Source: an uncultured Alphaproteobacteria bacterium (lineage in GTDB: Bacteria > Pseudomonadota > Alphaproteobacteria > UBA7985). From it: a stretch of DNA of 48,157 nucleotides. Location of the stretch: NCBI GenBank assembly GCA_905479265.1, contig CAJQLX010000056.1:1-48157 (forward strand), in the 5' to 3' direction. The translations under genes and the position numbers were made by a program. Position 1 is the stretch's first letter. Each line of letters starts with the position of its first letter. The notes beneath the pieces are model-generated. The model searched no databases and was not told the DNA's origin. It was given only the letters and a program-made list of their open reading frames with translations. This document shows, piece by piece, positions 1-8,214 of the stretch.

Positions 1-72
1 AGGCCTTGAAACCTCGGCTGTGCCAAAGACTTTAAGGCCAAGACGTTTCGTCACCACAAAAGGCTCGAACCC

Positions 73-492
73 ATGCTTTCGATGATCACCATCATTTTCC
101 TCGCCACGCTCATGACGCTGGTCATGAGCATCGTTCCCGGGGCGTACAAGCTGTTCACCTCTGGCCTGGATGAGAAGCTCAAGACCGACGCGAACCTGCA
201 GGAGTTAAAGGGCTGGGGGAAGTTTGCGCAGCGGGGGTTTGAGAATCATTTGGAGACCTACGTCACCTTCATGGGGCTGGCGGTGTTGGCCGTGTATCTC
301 GGCGACCGGGTTGGGGTGGATGATGTCATGCGGCAGGCCATTTTGGGCGGCTGGATTTATCTCATTTTCCGGGTTGCGCACTTCGTCTGTTTTACGCTTT
401 CTGTGCCCTACTTGCGCACAGCGAGTTGGTTTGCGTCGGTCTTTGGAATCGTGCTGATCGGCTGGTCTGTGTTCCAACTCGCCGGGTTCTAA
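73..492 (+). CDS. MAPEG family membrane protein
   Basis: A 139-residue integral membrane protein of the MAPEG type (membrane-associated proteins in eicosanoid and glutathione metabolism). An N-terminal membrane segment (about residues 4-24) is followed by a polar loop with the family-like stretch RGFENHLETYVTF near residues 54-66, then two or three more hydrophobic segments, for a usual four-helix bundle. Bacterial members are often annotated as glutathione-S-transferase-like, but the substrate is rarely known and none can be assigned here. The ATG at 73 is the first good start; an ATG three codons later is possible. It lies 33 bases before an EamA transporter on the same strand and may share its transcript. 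Family call secure, function unknown. Confidence 0.85.
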   Translation: MLSMITIIFLATLMTLVMSIVPGAYKLFTSGLDEKLKTDANLQELKGWGKFAQRGFENHLETYVTFMGLAVLAVYLGDRVGVDDVMRQAILGGWIYLIFRVAHFVCFTLSVPYLRTASWFASVFGIVLIGWSVFQLAGF

Positions 493-525
493 ACCCCGGC
501 CTAAGCGCCGAAGGATTCCCGATCC

Positions 526-1401
526 ATGCCAACCTTGCTCGGTTTTGCCGCCATTGTGCTGTGGGCGGCTTTGGCGCTGCTGACCTCACTGACGACACGC
601 ATTCCCTTGTTTGAGTGGTTGGCGCTGACCTTTGGTCTGGCAACACTGCTGAGTCTGCCCATGCTGCTGCGGGCCGGGGCCTTGGCTTCGCTGCGGGCGG
701 TGCCGATGGGGGCTTGGGCGCTGGGGATTATCGGTCTGTTTGGCTATCACGCGCTCTATATGCTCGCGCTCAAAAACGCGCCGACGGCGCAAGCGGGGCT
801 GATTGCTTATTTGTGGCCTTTGCTGATTGTGCTGTTTTCCATGGTGGGACAGGCGTGGCGGCGCTGGGTTCTGCCCATCGCCGGCGGGGTGCTGGGGTTG
901 ATCGGCGCTGGATTGCTCGTTGCCGACCCGAGCGAAGGCGGGTTCGTTCAAGACTATGCTTTGGGCTACGGCTTCGCGCTCGCCTGCGCGCTTATGTGGT
1001 CCAGCTACTCGGTCCTCAACCGCCGGTACAGCGCGGTTCCAACCGTGGCGGTGGTGGTCTATTGCGCCATTGCAGCGCTGGGCGGCGCGGGCCTGTCGCT
1101 GCTGTTCGAACAGTGGGTGACACCCACCGCGCTGGAGTGGGCTGGATTGGTTGGATTGGCGCTGGGGCCGATGGGGCTGGCGTTCTTTGTCTGGGATTTT
1201 GGGACCAAGCACGGCAACGTCACGCTGTTGGGCGCGCTGAGCTACTTCGCGCCGCTGCTGTCGACCATACTTCTGGTGCTCACCGGACGCGCTGCGCCGT
1301 CGTGGGCGTTGGCTGCGGCGACGGTGTTGATTGTTGGCGGCGCCGGGCTGGCCGCCTTTGGCCTGCGGAGGCAGGCCGGCGACCGCAAAAAACCCGCTTA
1401 G
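526..1401 (+). CDS. EamA/DMT-superfamily transporter
   Basis: A 291-residue inner-membrane transporter of the drug/metabolite superfamily with about ten hydrophobic helices arranged as two EamA repeats (roughly residues 3-130 and 145-280). The short polar tail is basic. The stretch LKNAPTAQAGLIAYLWPLL near residue 82 resembles YddG-type aromatic amino-acid exporters, so amino-acid or metabolite export is the most likely role, but the substrate cannot be read from sequence. The start at 526 follows the MAPEG gene closely. Its TAG stop overlaps the TAA stop of the converging channel gene by two bases (four bases shared by the two reading frames), so the two genes end on each other with no room for a terminator. 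Confidence 0.88.
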   Translation: MPTLLGFAAIVLWAALALLTSLTTRIPLFEWLALTFGLATLLSLPMLLRAGALASLRAVPMGAWALGIIGLFGYHALYMLALKNAPTAQAGLIAYLWPLLIVLFSMVGQAWRRWVLPIAGGVLGLIGAGLLVADPSEGGFVQDYALGYGFALACALMWSSYSVLNRRYSAVPTVAVVVYCAIAALGGAGLSLLFEQWVTPTALEWAGLVGLALGPMGLAFFVWDFGTKHGNVTLLGALSYFAPLLSTILLVLTGRAAPSWALAAATVLIVGGAGLAAFGLRRQAGDRKKPA

Positions 1402-2330
1402 GGCTGTTCTTTCTCAGCCCGCAGGGCGGCGAGCTCGGCGCGAATGGCGTGCAACTCTTCGAGGATCGCCAACTGCGCCGGATCCGCCATTTCTTCGGCT
1501 GTCATCTGGCTTTCCTCTTCGTCCTTGGCCGAGTCCATCGCGTTGACGAGAATACCGATGAACAGGTTCAGCGCAGCAAAGGCGGATATGACGACAAAGA
1601 GGGTAAAGTAGATCCAAGAGCTGGGGTGAACTTCCATGATCGGTCGGACGATGCCGTGTGACCAGCTTTCCAGCGTCATGATCTGGAACAGCGTATAGAA
1701 CGCGCGGCCCAAGTCGCCGAAATAGTCGTAGCCTTCACCATAGCCGCCATAGAGCGTGCCGCTGTACAGCTGCACACCGATCACGGCAAACACGTAGTGA
1801 ATGAGCATAAGCAGCAGCGCGGCGGACCCCATGCCCGGCAAGGCGCGGAACAGGCCGGACACCACCAACCGCATCGCGGGGATTGCAGCGACAAGCCGCA
1901 GAACGCGCAACACCCGCAAGGCGCGCAGCACTTTGAGCGAGTCGGTGGCCGGCACAAACGCCACCGCCACCACCGCCAAATCAAACCAGTTCCACGGGTC
2001 GCGGAAGAAGCGCAGGCGATAGGCGGCTGCCTTGAGCGCGATTTCAACGACGAAAAAGCCCAAGGCGATCATGTCAAGAAACAGCAGAATCTGCCCCACG
2101 GACCCGTTACCGGCCTCGCGCACATTTTTGCTGGTCAGCAGGCCCAGAATGACAGCATTGGCGATAATCACGCCAATGACCAAGCCCCGGAACCAACTGG
2201 CCTCGACCAAGCGGGTCAGGCGGGTGCTCGGCCCCGTTGGTTTTGGGCGGGAGGGACGTTTAGAGGTGGAGACGTGTGGGGCGTTATTGGCTCGCGCCGC
2301 AGCGTGAGCGCCCGTGACTGGAGATTTCAT
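1398..2330 (-). CDS. bacterial voltage-gated sodium channel (NaChBac type)
   Basis: A 310-residue ion channel with one six-helix domain, which would work as a homotetramer in the inner membrane. S1 begins near residue 47. S4 is the arginine-every-third-residue stretch LRALRVLRVLRL at about residues 127-140. The pore loop carries TLESWS at about 216-221, the selectivity-filter motif of bacterial sodium channels such as NaChBac and NavAb. S6 contains the conserved asparagine-rich ALNLFIGILVNAM stretch, followed by an acidic EEES coiled-coil tail. The N-terminal 40 residues are basic and proline-rich. These channels are often linked to motility, pH response or marine sodium physiology. It lies last in a minus-strand run behind a DUF2306 gene (27-base gap). 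Sodium rather than calcium selectivity is inferred from the filter. Confidence 0.93.
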   Translation of the reverse strand: MKSPVTGAHAAARANNAPHVSTSKRPSRPKPTGPSTRLTRLVEASWFRGLVIGVIIANAVILGLLTSKNVREAGNGSVGQILLFLDMIALGFFVVEIALKAAAYRLRFFRDPWNWFDLAVVAVAFVPATDSLKVLRALRVLRVLRLVAAIPAMRLVVSGLFRALPGMGSAALLLMLIHYVFAVIGVQLYSGTLYGGYGEGYDYFGDLGRAFYTLFQIMTLESWSHGIVRPIMEVHPSSWIYFTLFVVISAFAALNLFIGILVNAMDSAKDEEESQMTAEEMADPAQLAILEELHAIRAELAALRAEKEQP

Positions 2331-2357
2331 CAGTTAACCGCAAAAGGTGATGGTCCG

Positions 2358-2759
2358 CTAGGAAAGTCCGAAGACAACGTCGTGCATAACCCGCCCGGGC
2401 AAAAGCGTGAACCAAATGTTGAGGCCCAACGCTCCAAACCACAGAAATATCATCGTTAGGCGGTGACTTTTGATGTCATGCCTCCGCGCGGCACGCCAGC
2501 CAACAACCAAGCTGATGGTGACCACCACGCTTAGCAGGTGGATCGGGCTAAACGGCCCCCACAGGCGGATCACATTTATGAAGAACGAGGACAGCACAAC
2601 GACCGACATGGCGGCAATCCAAGTATAGCCCAATGCGCGGTGAATGAGGGTGCCTTTGGGGCGCACAAAGATGAACACACCCATAACAAGAGAAAGCAGC
2701 GCGGTGCTGGCGTGAAGAGTGATCAGCCAGCCCGATTCAAGCAAAGGATCGAGAGTCAT
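2358..2759 (-). CDS. DUF2306-like membrane protein
   Basis: A 133-residue membrane protein with four predicted helices (about residues 12-32, 42-63, 70-88 and 102-120). It contains histidines in or near helices (LHAS, IHRALGY, HLLS, SHRL), as in the DUF2306 family. The stretch KGTLIHRALGYTW resembles the family signature. Function is unknown; the conserved histidines suggest a possible haem- or metal-linked role, but this is a guess. It sits between a TerB-like gene and the sodium channel on the same strand, with short gaps, so the three may be co-transcribed. Confidence 0.75.
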   Translation of the reverse strand: MTLDPLLESGWLITLHASTALLSLVMGVFIFVRPKGTLIHRALGYTWIAAMSVVVLSSFFINVIRLWGPFSPIHLLSVVVTISLVVGWRAARRHDIKSHRLTMIFLWFGALGLNIWFTLLPGRVMHDVVFGLS

Positions 2760-2805
2760 TCTTTAGCAATACTACCCAATGAACGAGGAAACATGTTCGG
2801 CAGAC

Positions 2806-3210
2806 TTAAGCCACCGCGTACCGTGCGCGGGCGCCCCGTTCGATGCCAGCGGCAATCAGGCGGTCGATGTCGAGCCGATGGCGAACCAGTTCCAGCACCT
2901 GCATTTCTTCGTCTGTCAGAACCCCATCCGCAGCGGCCATTTCGCAAGCCAGCGCGTAGCCGGTTTCGCAAAGCTGTGAAGACAGCGCGCTTTGCATGTC
3001 GCCAAACAGCAGCTCGAGGCCGTCTTCAGCCTCCAGCGCTGTTGCAATGCGCCGCGCGGTTTCGGGCAGGGTTTCGATCTCAAAGGTATTGAACACCGGC
3101 CAACTGCGCACGACGTCCGCCATTTTCTTGAGCTCTTGATCCGCGATATCGTTGTCGGCTGCGGAGACCAGAACCATGATGGCAATGAGTGAGTCGTGGT
3201 GCGTCGCCAT
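2806..3210 (-). CDS. TerB-like (tellurite resistance TerB family) protein
   Basis: A 134-residue soluble, all-helical protein. Two acidic motifs, SAADNDIADQE near residue 16 and AAADGVLTDEE near residue 92, are the repeated metal-binding-type elements of the TerB/DjlA N-terminal fold. The start at 3210 follows AAGGG on the minus strand about eight bases upstream, which supports it. TerB-like proteins are common in alphaproteobacteria and usually occur outside any tellurite operon, so tellurite resistance should not be assumed. No other ter genes are nearby. It lies 106 bases downstream of the DinG-like helicase gene. Confidence 0.8.
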   Translation of the reverse strand: MATHHDSLIAIMVLVSAADNDIADQELKKMADVVRSWPVFNTFEIETLPETARRIATALEAEDGLELLFGDMQSALSSQLCETGYALACEMAAADGVLTDEEMQVLELVRHRLDIDRLIAAGIERGARARYAVA

Positions 3211-3316
3211 AGGTGTTTCCCTTGATTTTGATAGTGCGAGTAAACTTTCGCTGCACTCTGATACATGGCGACCGTTTGGGTTGGGTCAACCGCGCAGGGG
3301 GGTTCAAAGCCGTTGT

Positions 3317-6142
3317 TTAGTCCAAAAAGTCCCGAATTCGCTGACAGGCCTCTTCCAACCCGACCCGGTGTATCGGAACCCCGGTGGGAAAGGCACTTTC
3401 CAAGCGGCTGGGCATCATGGGATCGAGCAGGACAAAAACGCCCTTGTCGGTTTGTCGCCGAATCAGACGGCCAAAGGCCTGGCGCAGCTTGGCCCGAGCC
3501 AGCATATCGTCCAGCCCCCGGCCCCCAAAGGCATCGCGCCGCGCCCGGTGCAGGATGTCAGGACGCGGCCACGGCACGCGCTCAAACGCCAGCAAGCGCA
3601 GGCTGTTCCCCGGCACATCCACACCGTCACGGACCGCATCGGTTCCCAGCAAGCAGGCATTGATGTCATCGCGGAAAATATCGACCAGCGTGCCGGTATC
3701 CATCGCATCGACGTGCTGGGCAAACAGGGGCAGGCCGTTTTCTTCCAGCGGGGTCCGGATCCGGTCATAGACAGCACGCAGGCGTCGGATGGCCGTGAAC
3801 AGACCAATGCCGCCCCCGCCCGAGGCCATAAACAGGCTTTCAAACGCCGCTGCCAGTGCGCCGGGTTGGTTCTTTGGCACGTCGCCAACGATCAGGACTT
3901 CAGCTTGGCTGGCGTAGTTGTACGGGCTTTCGACCCGCGCGCGAAAGGCGCCGTTTTTCAGGTGCTGCGCCCCGGTCCGTTCCTCGGCCACGCGCCACGC
4001 GTTCTCGGTATCGGCAACGGGATCGGTGAGGGTTGCTGAGGTGACCACAAAGCCTTGCACTTGGCTGGCCATGACTTGGCTGAACGGCTTGGTGGGGTCG
4101 ATAAAGTGGCGGTAATAGCCAAGGTCGCGATCGCGACCGTCCACGCGCTCGACACTGAACCAGTCCACAAAATCCGCTGGTGCATCGGTTTCAAGATCGC
4201 GGAGCATGGATGACCATGCGGTTAGGGGGTCGATGGCACGGCGCTCAAACGAGCGCACCATGGCTTCGGCCCGTCGGCGGGCATCGGCTTGGGATTTCCA
4301 CTTGACCGGTGCGTCGTCAGCCGCCTCTTCATCGTCTTTATCGGCGTCGTTTTCATGGCCCGTTGGTTGTTCGAGGACGTCGATCAAGCAGGCGCGCAAG
4401 TCCTGAACCGGCTTGAGCAATCGGCCCAAAGCATCCTGAAACTCGCGCGCGGCGGCAAGCAAGCCGGTGATCGGTGGGCGCGGGGTGCATTCGATGGAAA
4501 AGGGGTCACCGGGCTTGTCGGCGCGGGCGTAGACCTGCTCGCCCACAAAGCTGAGGAAGTATTCCCCGGCCCCGTCCGGCGTGCCGTCGCGCAGGCGTTG
4601 GTACCAGCCTGGGCCGGGCAGGGTGTAGGCCCCCTGTTCGACTTCTTTGAGCAAGTCGGGCAAGCGAGAATCCAGCGTGACGACCTCTTCCATCCGCACG
4701 CGCAAGCCGCGACCCCGCCCCCGCCGATCGTTTTCCGGTCCCAGCAGCCAGCGCCGCAGTTCGGCGGTTTCCATGCCAGAGAGCGAAGCGCTGAAGAAAG
4801 AATCGGAGGCGTCAAACAGGTGGTGCCCTTCGTCGAATACGACGTGCTCAGACAGATCGCTTTCCGGGCCTTGGCCAGCTTGGTTGAGCACCAAAGCATG
4901 GTTGGCGATAACCAAGCGGGCGTTGCGCGCGTTGCGGATGTTCTTTTCAATCCCGCATTTGCCGTAGTGTGGGCAGCCAGAATAGAGGCATTCGCCGCGC
5001 TGGTCGGTCAGGTCTGTCGTGACCTTGGTTCCAAACAAGTCGATCAGCCAGGCCGGAAAATCCCCCCCGACCATGTCGCCGCTGCGGCTGCGTTCCGCCC
5101 AGCGCGCTGTGATGACAAGCCCGATGCGTTCCCGATCCGACAGCCCCCCGGCTTGACCTGCTTCTTGCAGATTAAGCAGGCAAAGGTAGTTTTCTCGCCC
5201 TTTGCGCACCACCACGGAGCGATTCTTGGTGCCGGGCTCTTCGAACAGGCGGTCCATTTCCTGATCGATCTGGCGCTGCAGGGCGCGGGTGTAGGTTGAG
5301 ACCCAGACGGAGCCCTTGTTCTTGCCCGCCCAAACGGTCGCAGGTGCCAGATAGCCAAGCGTCTTGCCGACGCCGGTTCCCGCTTCGGCGAGGACCATGT
5401 GGGGGGAGGCGCGTTCTTCGCGGGGGTGGAAGGCTTGGCTGACGGCGGAAGCGTAATCGGATTGCGAGGGCCGCTCTTCAACGTCACCCCGGCCTAAGCC
5501 CAGCAGCGTGGAGAGCTGCTTTCGGGCTTCTGCTTCGGTCACGGGGTCGGTTCCCGGACGGCCTTGGGCGGCTTCCTCTTCCCACGTATCCATGCGCTCC
5601 CAAACCCGCAGGGCGCGCGATTGGTCCGCGCCGGGGTCTAAGGCGGCATCGCCCGCGGTCGCGGCAAGCCCGCGCACGATGGGTTGCGCCCACGGCCAGT
5701 GCGCACGTGCCGCGATCCAAACGCCCGACAGCATCACACGGTCGGTTGCGCCAAAGCTGCCCAGCTCCGCCAACAGGGTCCGCGCCAAAGCCCGCAGCGA
5801 GGCGGCGAGATCGGCCGGCGTGGCGCTGTCCTCGGGTTCTTCAAGCCCAGCGGCTTTGGTCAGGGATTTGATTGTTGGCGTGACCGTGCGCGAAGGCCGG
5901 ACAAAGGCAAACAGCTCAAGCACGTCCAGCGCACGAAACCGTGCCATGCCGCCGCGCCGGGCCAGTGCTGGCATGTGACAGACCAGCGGCGCATCCTTGG
6001 TCAGCGCCGTGCTGAGCGCTTGCGCCGCCAGCTGTTTGGGCTGCTGGCCGGACTCGCACCACCACAGTCCGCCGCCGTGCCACACGAGCACAGGGGCAGT
6101 ATCAACGGATAGACCTTCGGAACGATCGAACAAATCAAGCAT
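3317..6142 (-). CDS. DinG/XPD-type iron-sulfur ATP-dependent DNA helicase
   Basis: A large superfamily 2 helicase of about 941 residues from the chosen start. The Walker A motif GTGVGKT lies near residue 253 and the DEGH box (VFDEGHHLF) near 433. Between them are cysteines spaced as in the XPD/DinG 4Fe-4S domain: one in NYLCLLN near residue 320, then CLYSGCPHYGKC near 384-395. Helicase motifs V and VI (DGVDVPG, QAFGRLIRR) lie near the C-terminus. The first ~210 residues are an extra N-terminal region typical of alphaproteobacterial members. Such enzymes unwind 5'-to-3' and help resolve R-loops and damaged forks. The open frame extends to 6262, but its first 40 residues look unlike the family, so ATG 6142 is preferred; neither start has a clear ribosome site. 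It is divergent from lysS. Confidence 0.92.
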   Translation of the reverse strand: MLDLFDRSEGLSVDTAPVLVWHGGGLWWCESGQQPKQLAAQALSTALTKDAPLVCHMPALARRGGMARFRALDVLELFAFVRPSRTVTPTIKSLTKAAGLEEPEDSATPADLAASLRALARTLLAELGSFGATDRVMLSGVWIAARAHWPWAQPIVRGLAATAGDAALDPGADQSRALRVWERMDTWEEEAAQGRPGTDPVTEAEARKQLSTLLGLGRGDVEERPSQSDYASAVSQAFHPREERASPHMVLAEAGTGVGKTLGYLAPATVWAGKNKGSVWVSTYTRALQRQIDQEMDRLFEEPGTKNRSVVVRKGRENYLCLLNLQEAGQAGGLSDRERIGLVITARWAERSRSGDMVGGDFPAWLIDLFGTKVTTDLTDQRGECLYSGCPHYGKCGIEKNIRNARNARLVIANHALVLNQAGQGPESDLSEHVVFDEGHHLFDASDSFFSASLSGMETAELRRWLLGPENDRRGRGRGLRVRMEEVVTLDSRLPDLLKEVEQGAYTLPGPGWYQRLRDGTPDGAGEYFLSFVGEQVYARADKPGDPFSIECTPRPPITGLLAAAREFQDALGRLLKPVQDLRACLIDVLEQPTGHENDADKDDEEAADDAPVKWKSQADARRRAEAMVRSFERRAIDPLTAWSSMLRDLETDAPADFVDWFSVERVDGRDRDLGYYRHFIDPTKPFSQVMASQVQGFVVTSATLTDPVADTENAWRVAEERTGAQHLKNGAFRARVESPYNYASQAEVLIVGDVPKNQPGALAAAFESLFMASGGGGIGLFTAIRRLRAVYDRIRTPLEENGLPLFAQHVDAMDTGTLVDIFRDDINACLLGTDAVRDGVDVPGNSLRLLAFERVPWPRPDILHRARRDAFGGRGLDDMLARAKLRQAFGRLIRRQTDKGVFVLLDPMMPSRLESAFPTGVPIHRVGLEEACQRIRDFLD

Positions 6143-6277
6143 ACCAGTGGTTTTATGCGCAGATTTCGCGCTTTGATAGCTGTAGTTTGAGCCGCCATGC
6201 AGGTTTGTGGCGTTTTGTCCGAGCCACAAAGGCCTTAGTGTCCGTTTCACCATCAACCCCACAGGATAAATGATCCC

Positions 6278-7870
6278 ATGACTGAGTTATCTGCTCTTGC
6301 TGACGCCGCCCGTGCTTGGCCGTTTGAAGAAGCGAAGAAACTCAAAAAACGGTTGGGCGGTAAAGCCCCAGCCAAAGGATACGTGCTGTTTGAAACCGGC
6401 TATGGCCCTTCGGGTCTGCCGCACTTGGGCACCTTTGGCGAAGTCGCCCGGACAACCATGGTCAAGCGCGCGTTTGAGGCGCTGTGTCCGGACATCCCGA
6501 CCAAGCTGGTTGCCTTTTCCGACGACATGGATGGTTTCCGCAAAGTGCCAACCAACGTTCCCAATCAGGAGCTGCTGGCGACCGCCTTGCATAAGCCGCT
6601 GACCCAAGTGCCGGATCCGTTTGGCGAAGAAAGCTCTTTTGCCGCGCAGAACAACCGCCGCTTGCGGAGCTTTCTCGATGGGTTTGGTTTTGATTACGAA
6701 TTCAAATCATCGACCGAAACCTACCAGTCAGGCGCGTTCGACGACGCCCTGATCCGCATGGCCGAAGTCTATGAAGACGTCATGGGCATTATGCTGCCCA
6801 CGCTGGGCGCTGAGCGCAAGGCGACGTACTCGCCCTTCCTGCCGATCTCTCCGGTCAGCGGAAAGGTGCTGCAAGTGCCGATGCTCAACGTTGACGCCAA
6901 AGCCGGGACCATCACGTATATCGAGCCAGAGACAGGCGAAGAAATCACCCAGCCGGTTACTGGCGGCGCGTGCAAGGTACAGTGGAAGCCCGATTGGGCG
7001 CTGCGTTGGTATGCTTTGCAGGTGGATTACGAGATGTACGGCAAAGACCTGATCGACAGCGCCAAGATTGCAGCGCGGATCACCAAAGCGCTGGGTGGTC
7101 GCGGGCCAGAGGGCTTTTCATACGAGCTGTTCCTCGACGAGCAGGGCCAAAAGATCTCCAAGTCCAAAGGCAACGGCTTGTCCATCGAGGAATGGTTGGA
7201 GTACGGCCCAGCTGAGTCCTTGTCACTCTACATGTTCCAACGTCCGCGCACGGCAAAGAAGCTGCATTTCGATGTCATCCCCAAAGCAGTCGATGACTAC
7301 GTAACCTTTGTCGAGAAATTCCCCGGTGAGGCTGGTGAAAAGCAGTTGGAGAACCCCGCTTGGCACATCCACGGCGGCGAGCGTGTTCCCAACGGTGAAG
7401 AGGGCGTGTCGTTCGGTATGCTGCTTAATCTCGCGTCCGTGGTTAATGCGTCGGAGGCGAGCGTGCTCTGGGCCTTTATCCAGCGCTATCGCCCTGCTGC
7501 CAGCCCGGAAACCACCCCGTTTTTGGCCAAGTTGGTTGACCACGCCGTGCGCTACTACCGCGACCGGGTTGCGCCAACCAAATCCTACCGCGCCCCAACC
7601 GAAGCGGAAGTGGCTGCCTTTACCGCACTGCACGAAGCACTGGCTGCATTCGAAGGGCAGGATGCAACAGCCGAAGACTTGCAAACGGCGGTCTTTACCG
7701 TGGGCAAGGGCGCAAACTACGAGAACCTGCGCGCGTGGTTCCAAGCCTTGTATCAGGTGCTGCTGGGGCAGGATCAGGGGCCGCGCTTTGGATCCTTTAT
7801 TGCGCTCTATGGCGTGGCTGAAACACGGGAATTGTTGATGCAGGGCATCAAGGGCGAGTTGGCAGCATGA
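6278..7870 (+). CDS. lysS: lysyl-tRNA synthetase, class I
   Basis: A 530-residue cytoplasmic enzyme that charges tRNA-Lys with lysine. It is the class I (archaeal-type) enzyme: the HIGH-equivalent HLGT is at about residues 49-52 within [13 protein letters not shown], and the KMSKS-equivalent KISKSKGNG is near residue 291. Class I LysRS replaces the common class II form in many alphaproteobacteria. The ATG at 6278 follows an AGGA about 13 bases upstream. Its stop overlaps the next start (ATGA), so it is translationally coupled to the DUF952 gene and then pyrD. Confidence 0.96.
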   Translation: MTELSALADAARAWPFEEAKKLKKRLGGKAPAKGYVLFETGYGPSGLPHLGTFGEVARTTMVKRAFEALCPDIPTKLVAFSDDMDGFRKVPTNVPNQELLATALHKPLTQVPDPFGEESSFAAQNNRRLRSFLDGFGFDYEFKSSTETYQSGAFDDALIRMAEVYEDVMGIMLPTLGAERKATYSPFLPISPVSGKVLQVPMLNVDAKAGTITYIEPETGEEITQPVTGGACKVQWKPDWALRWYALQVDYEMYGKDLIDSAKIAARITKALGGRGPEGFSYELFLDEQGQKISKSKGNGLSIEEWLEYGPAESLSLYMFQRPRTAKKLHFDVIPKAVDDYVTFVEKFPGEAGEKQLENPAWHIHGGERVPNGEEGVSFGMLLNLASVVNASEASVLWAFIQRYRPAASPETTPFLAKLVDHAVRYYRDRVAPTKSYRAPTEAEVAAFTALHEALAAFEGQDATAEDLQTAVFTVGKGANYENLRAWFQALYQVLLGQDQGPRFGSFIALYGVAETRELLMQGIKGELAA

Positions 7871-8211
7871 GCCTGATCTATCACATGGCGCACCAGTCCG
7901 ACTGGGACGCCGCCCATGGCACGGGCGCCTATCATGGCTCCGCTGATGATGTGCGGGACGGTTTCATCCACTTTTCAGCAGGCTCGCTGATTGCTGAGTC
8001 GGCGGCGAAACACCGTGCGGGACAAGCGGATTTGCGGCTGATTTGTTGCGAGGCTGAGGCCTTGGGCGAAGCGCTGAAGTGGGAACGGTCCCGCAATGGG
8101 ATCGACTTCCCCCACTTGTATCGTGCGCTCGACCCTGCTGAAGCGCTGTGGTCGGTTCCCCTGCCGTTGGATGACAAGGGCGTGCATGTTTTCCCTGAGG
8201 ATTTAGCCTGA
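7867..8211 (+). CDS. DUF952 domain protein
   Basis: A 114-residue protein made up almost wholly of a DUF952 domain. Signature elements are DGFIHFSAG near residues 32-40 and FPHLYRAL near 80-87, both with conserved histidines. The fold is related to the ADP-ribosyltransferase-like group, but no activity can be claimed here. It overlaps lysS by four bases and precedes the pyrD fusion by three bases, so it is an operon member. A DUF952 gene next to pyrD is a recurring arrangement in alphaproteobacteria, which suggests a shared but unknown role. Confidence 0.88.
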   Translation: MSLIYHMAHQSDWDAAHGTGAYHGSADDVRDGFIHFSAGSLIAESAAKHRAGQADLRLICCEAEALGEALKWERSRNGIDFPHLYRALDPAEALWSVPLPLDDKGVHVFPEDLA

Positions 8212-8214
8212 TCT

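Noticed and set aside
1-72. tRNA gene at the left edge (GGCTCGAACCC resembles a T-arm)
   Set aside because: No matching acceptor or anticodon stems flank it, and it runs directly into the MAPEG start.
615-1661. 348-residue open frame overlapping the EamA gene and the channel gene
   Set aside because: It overlaps two well-supported genes in other frames, has no domain, and is rich in arginine and glycine as expected of GC-rich shadow translation.
2806-3210. Tellurite resistance locus
   Set aside because: Only a lone TerB-like gene is present; no terA, terC, terD, terE or terZ genes are nearby.
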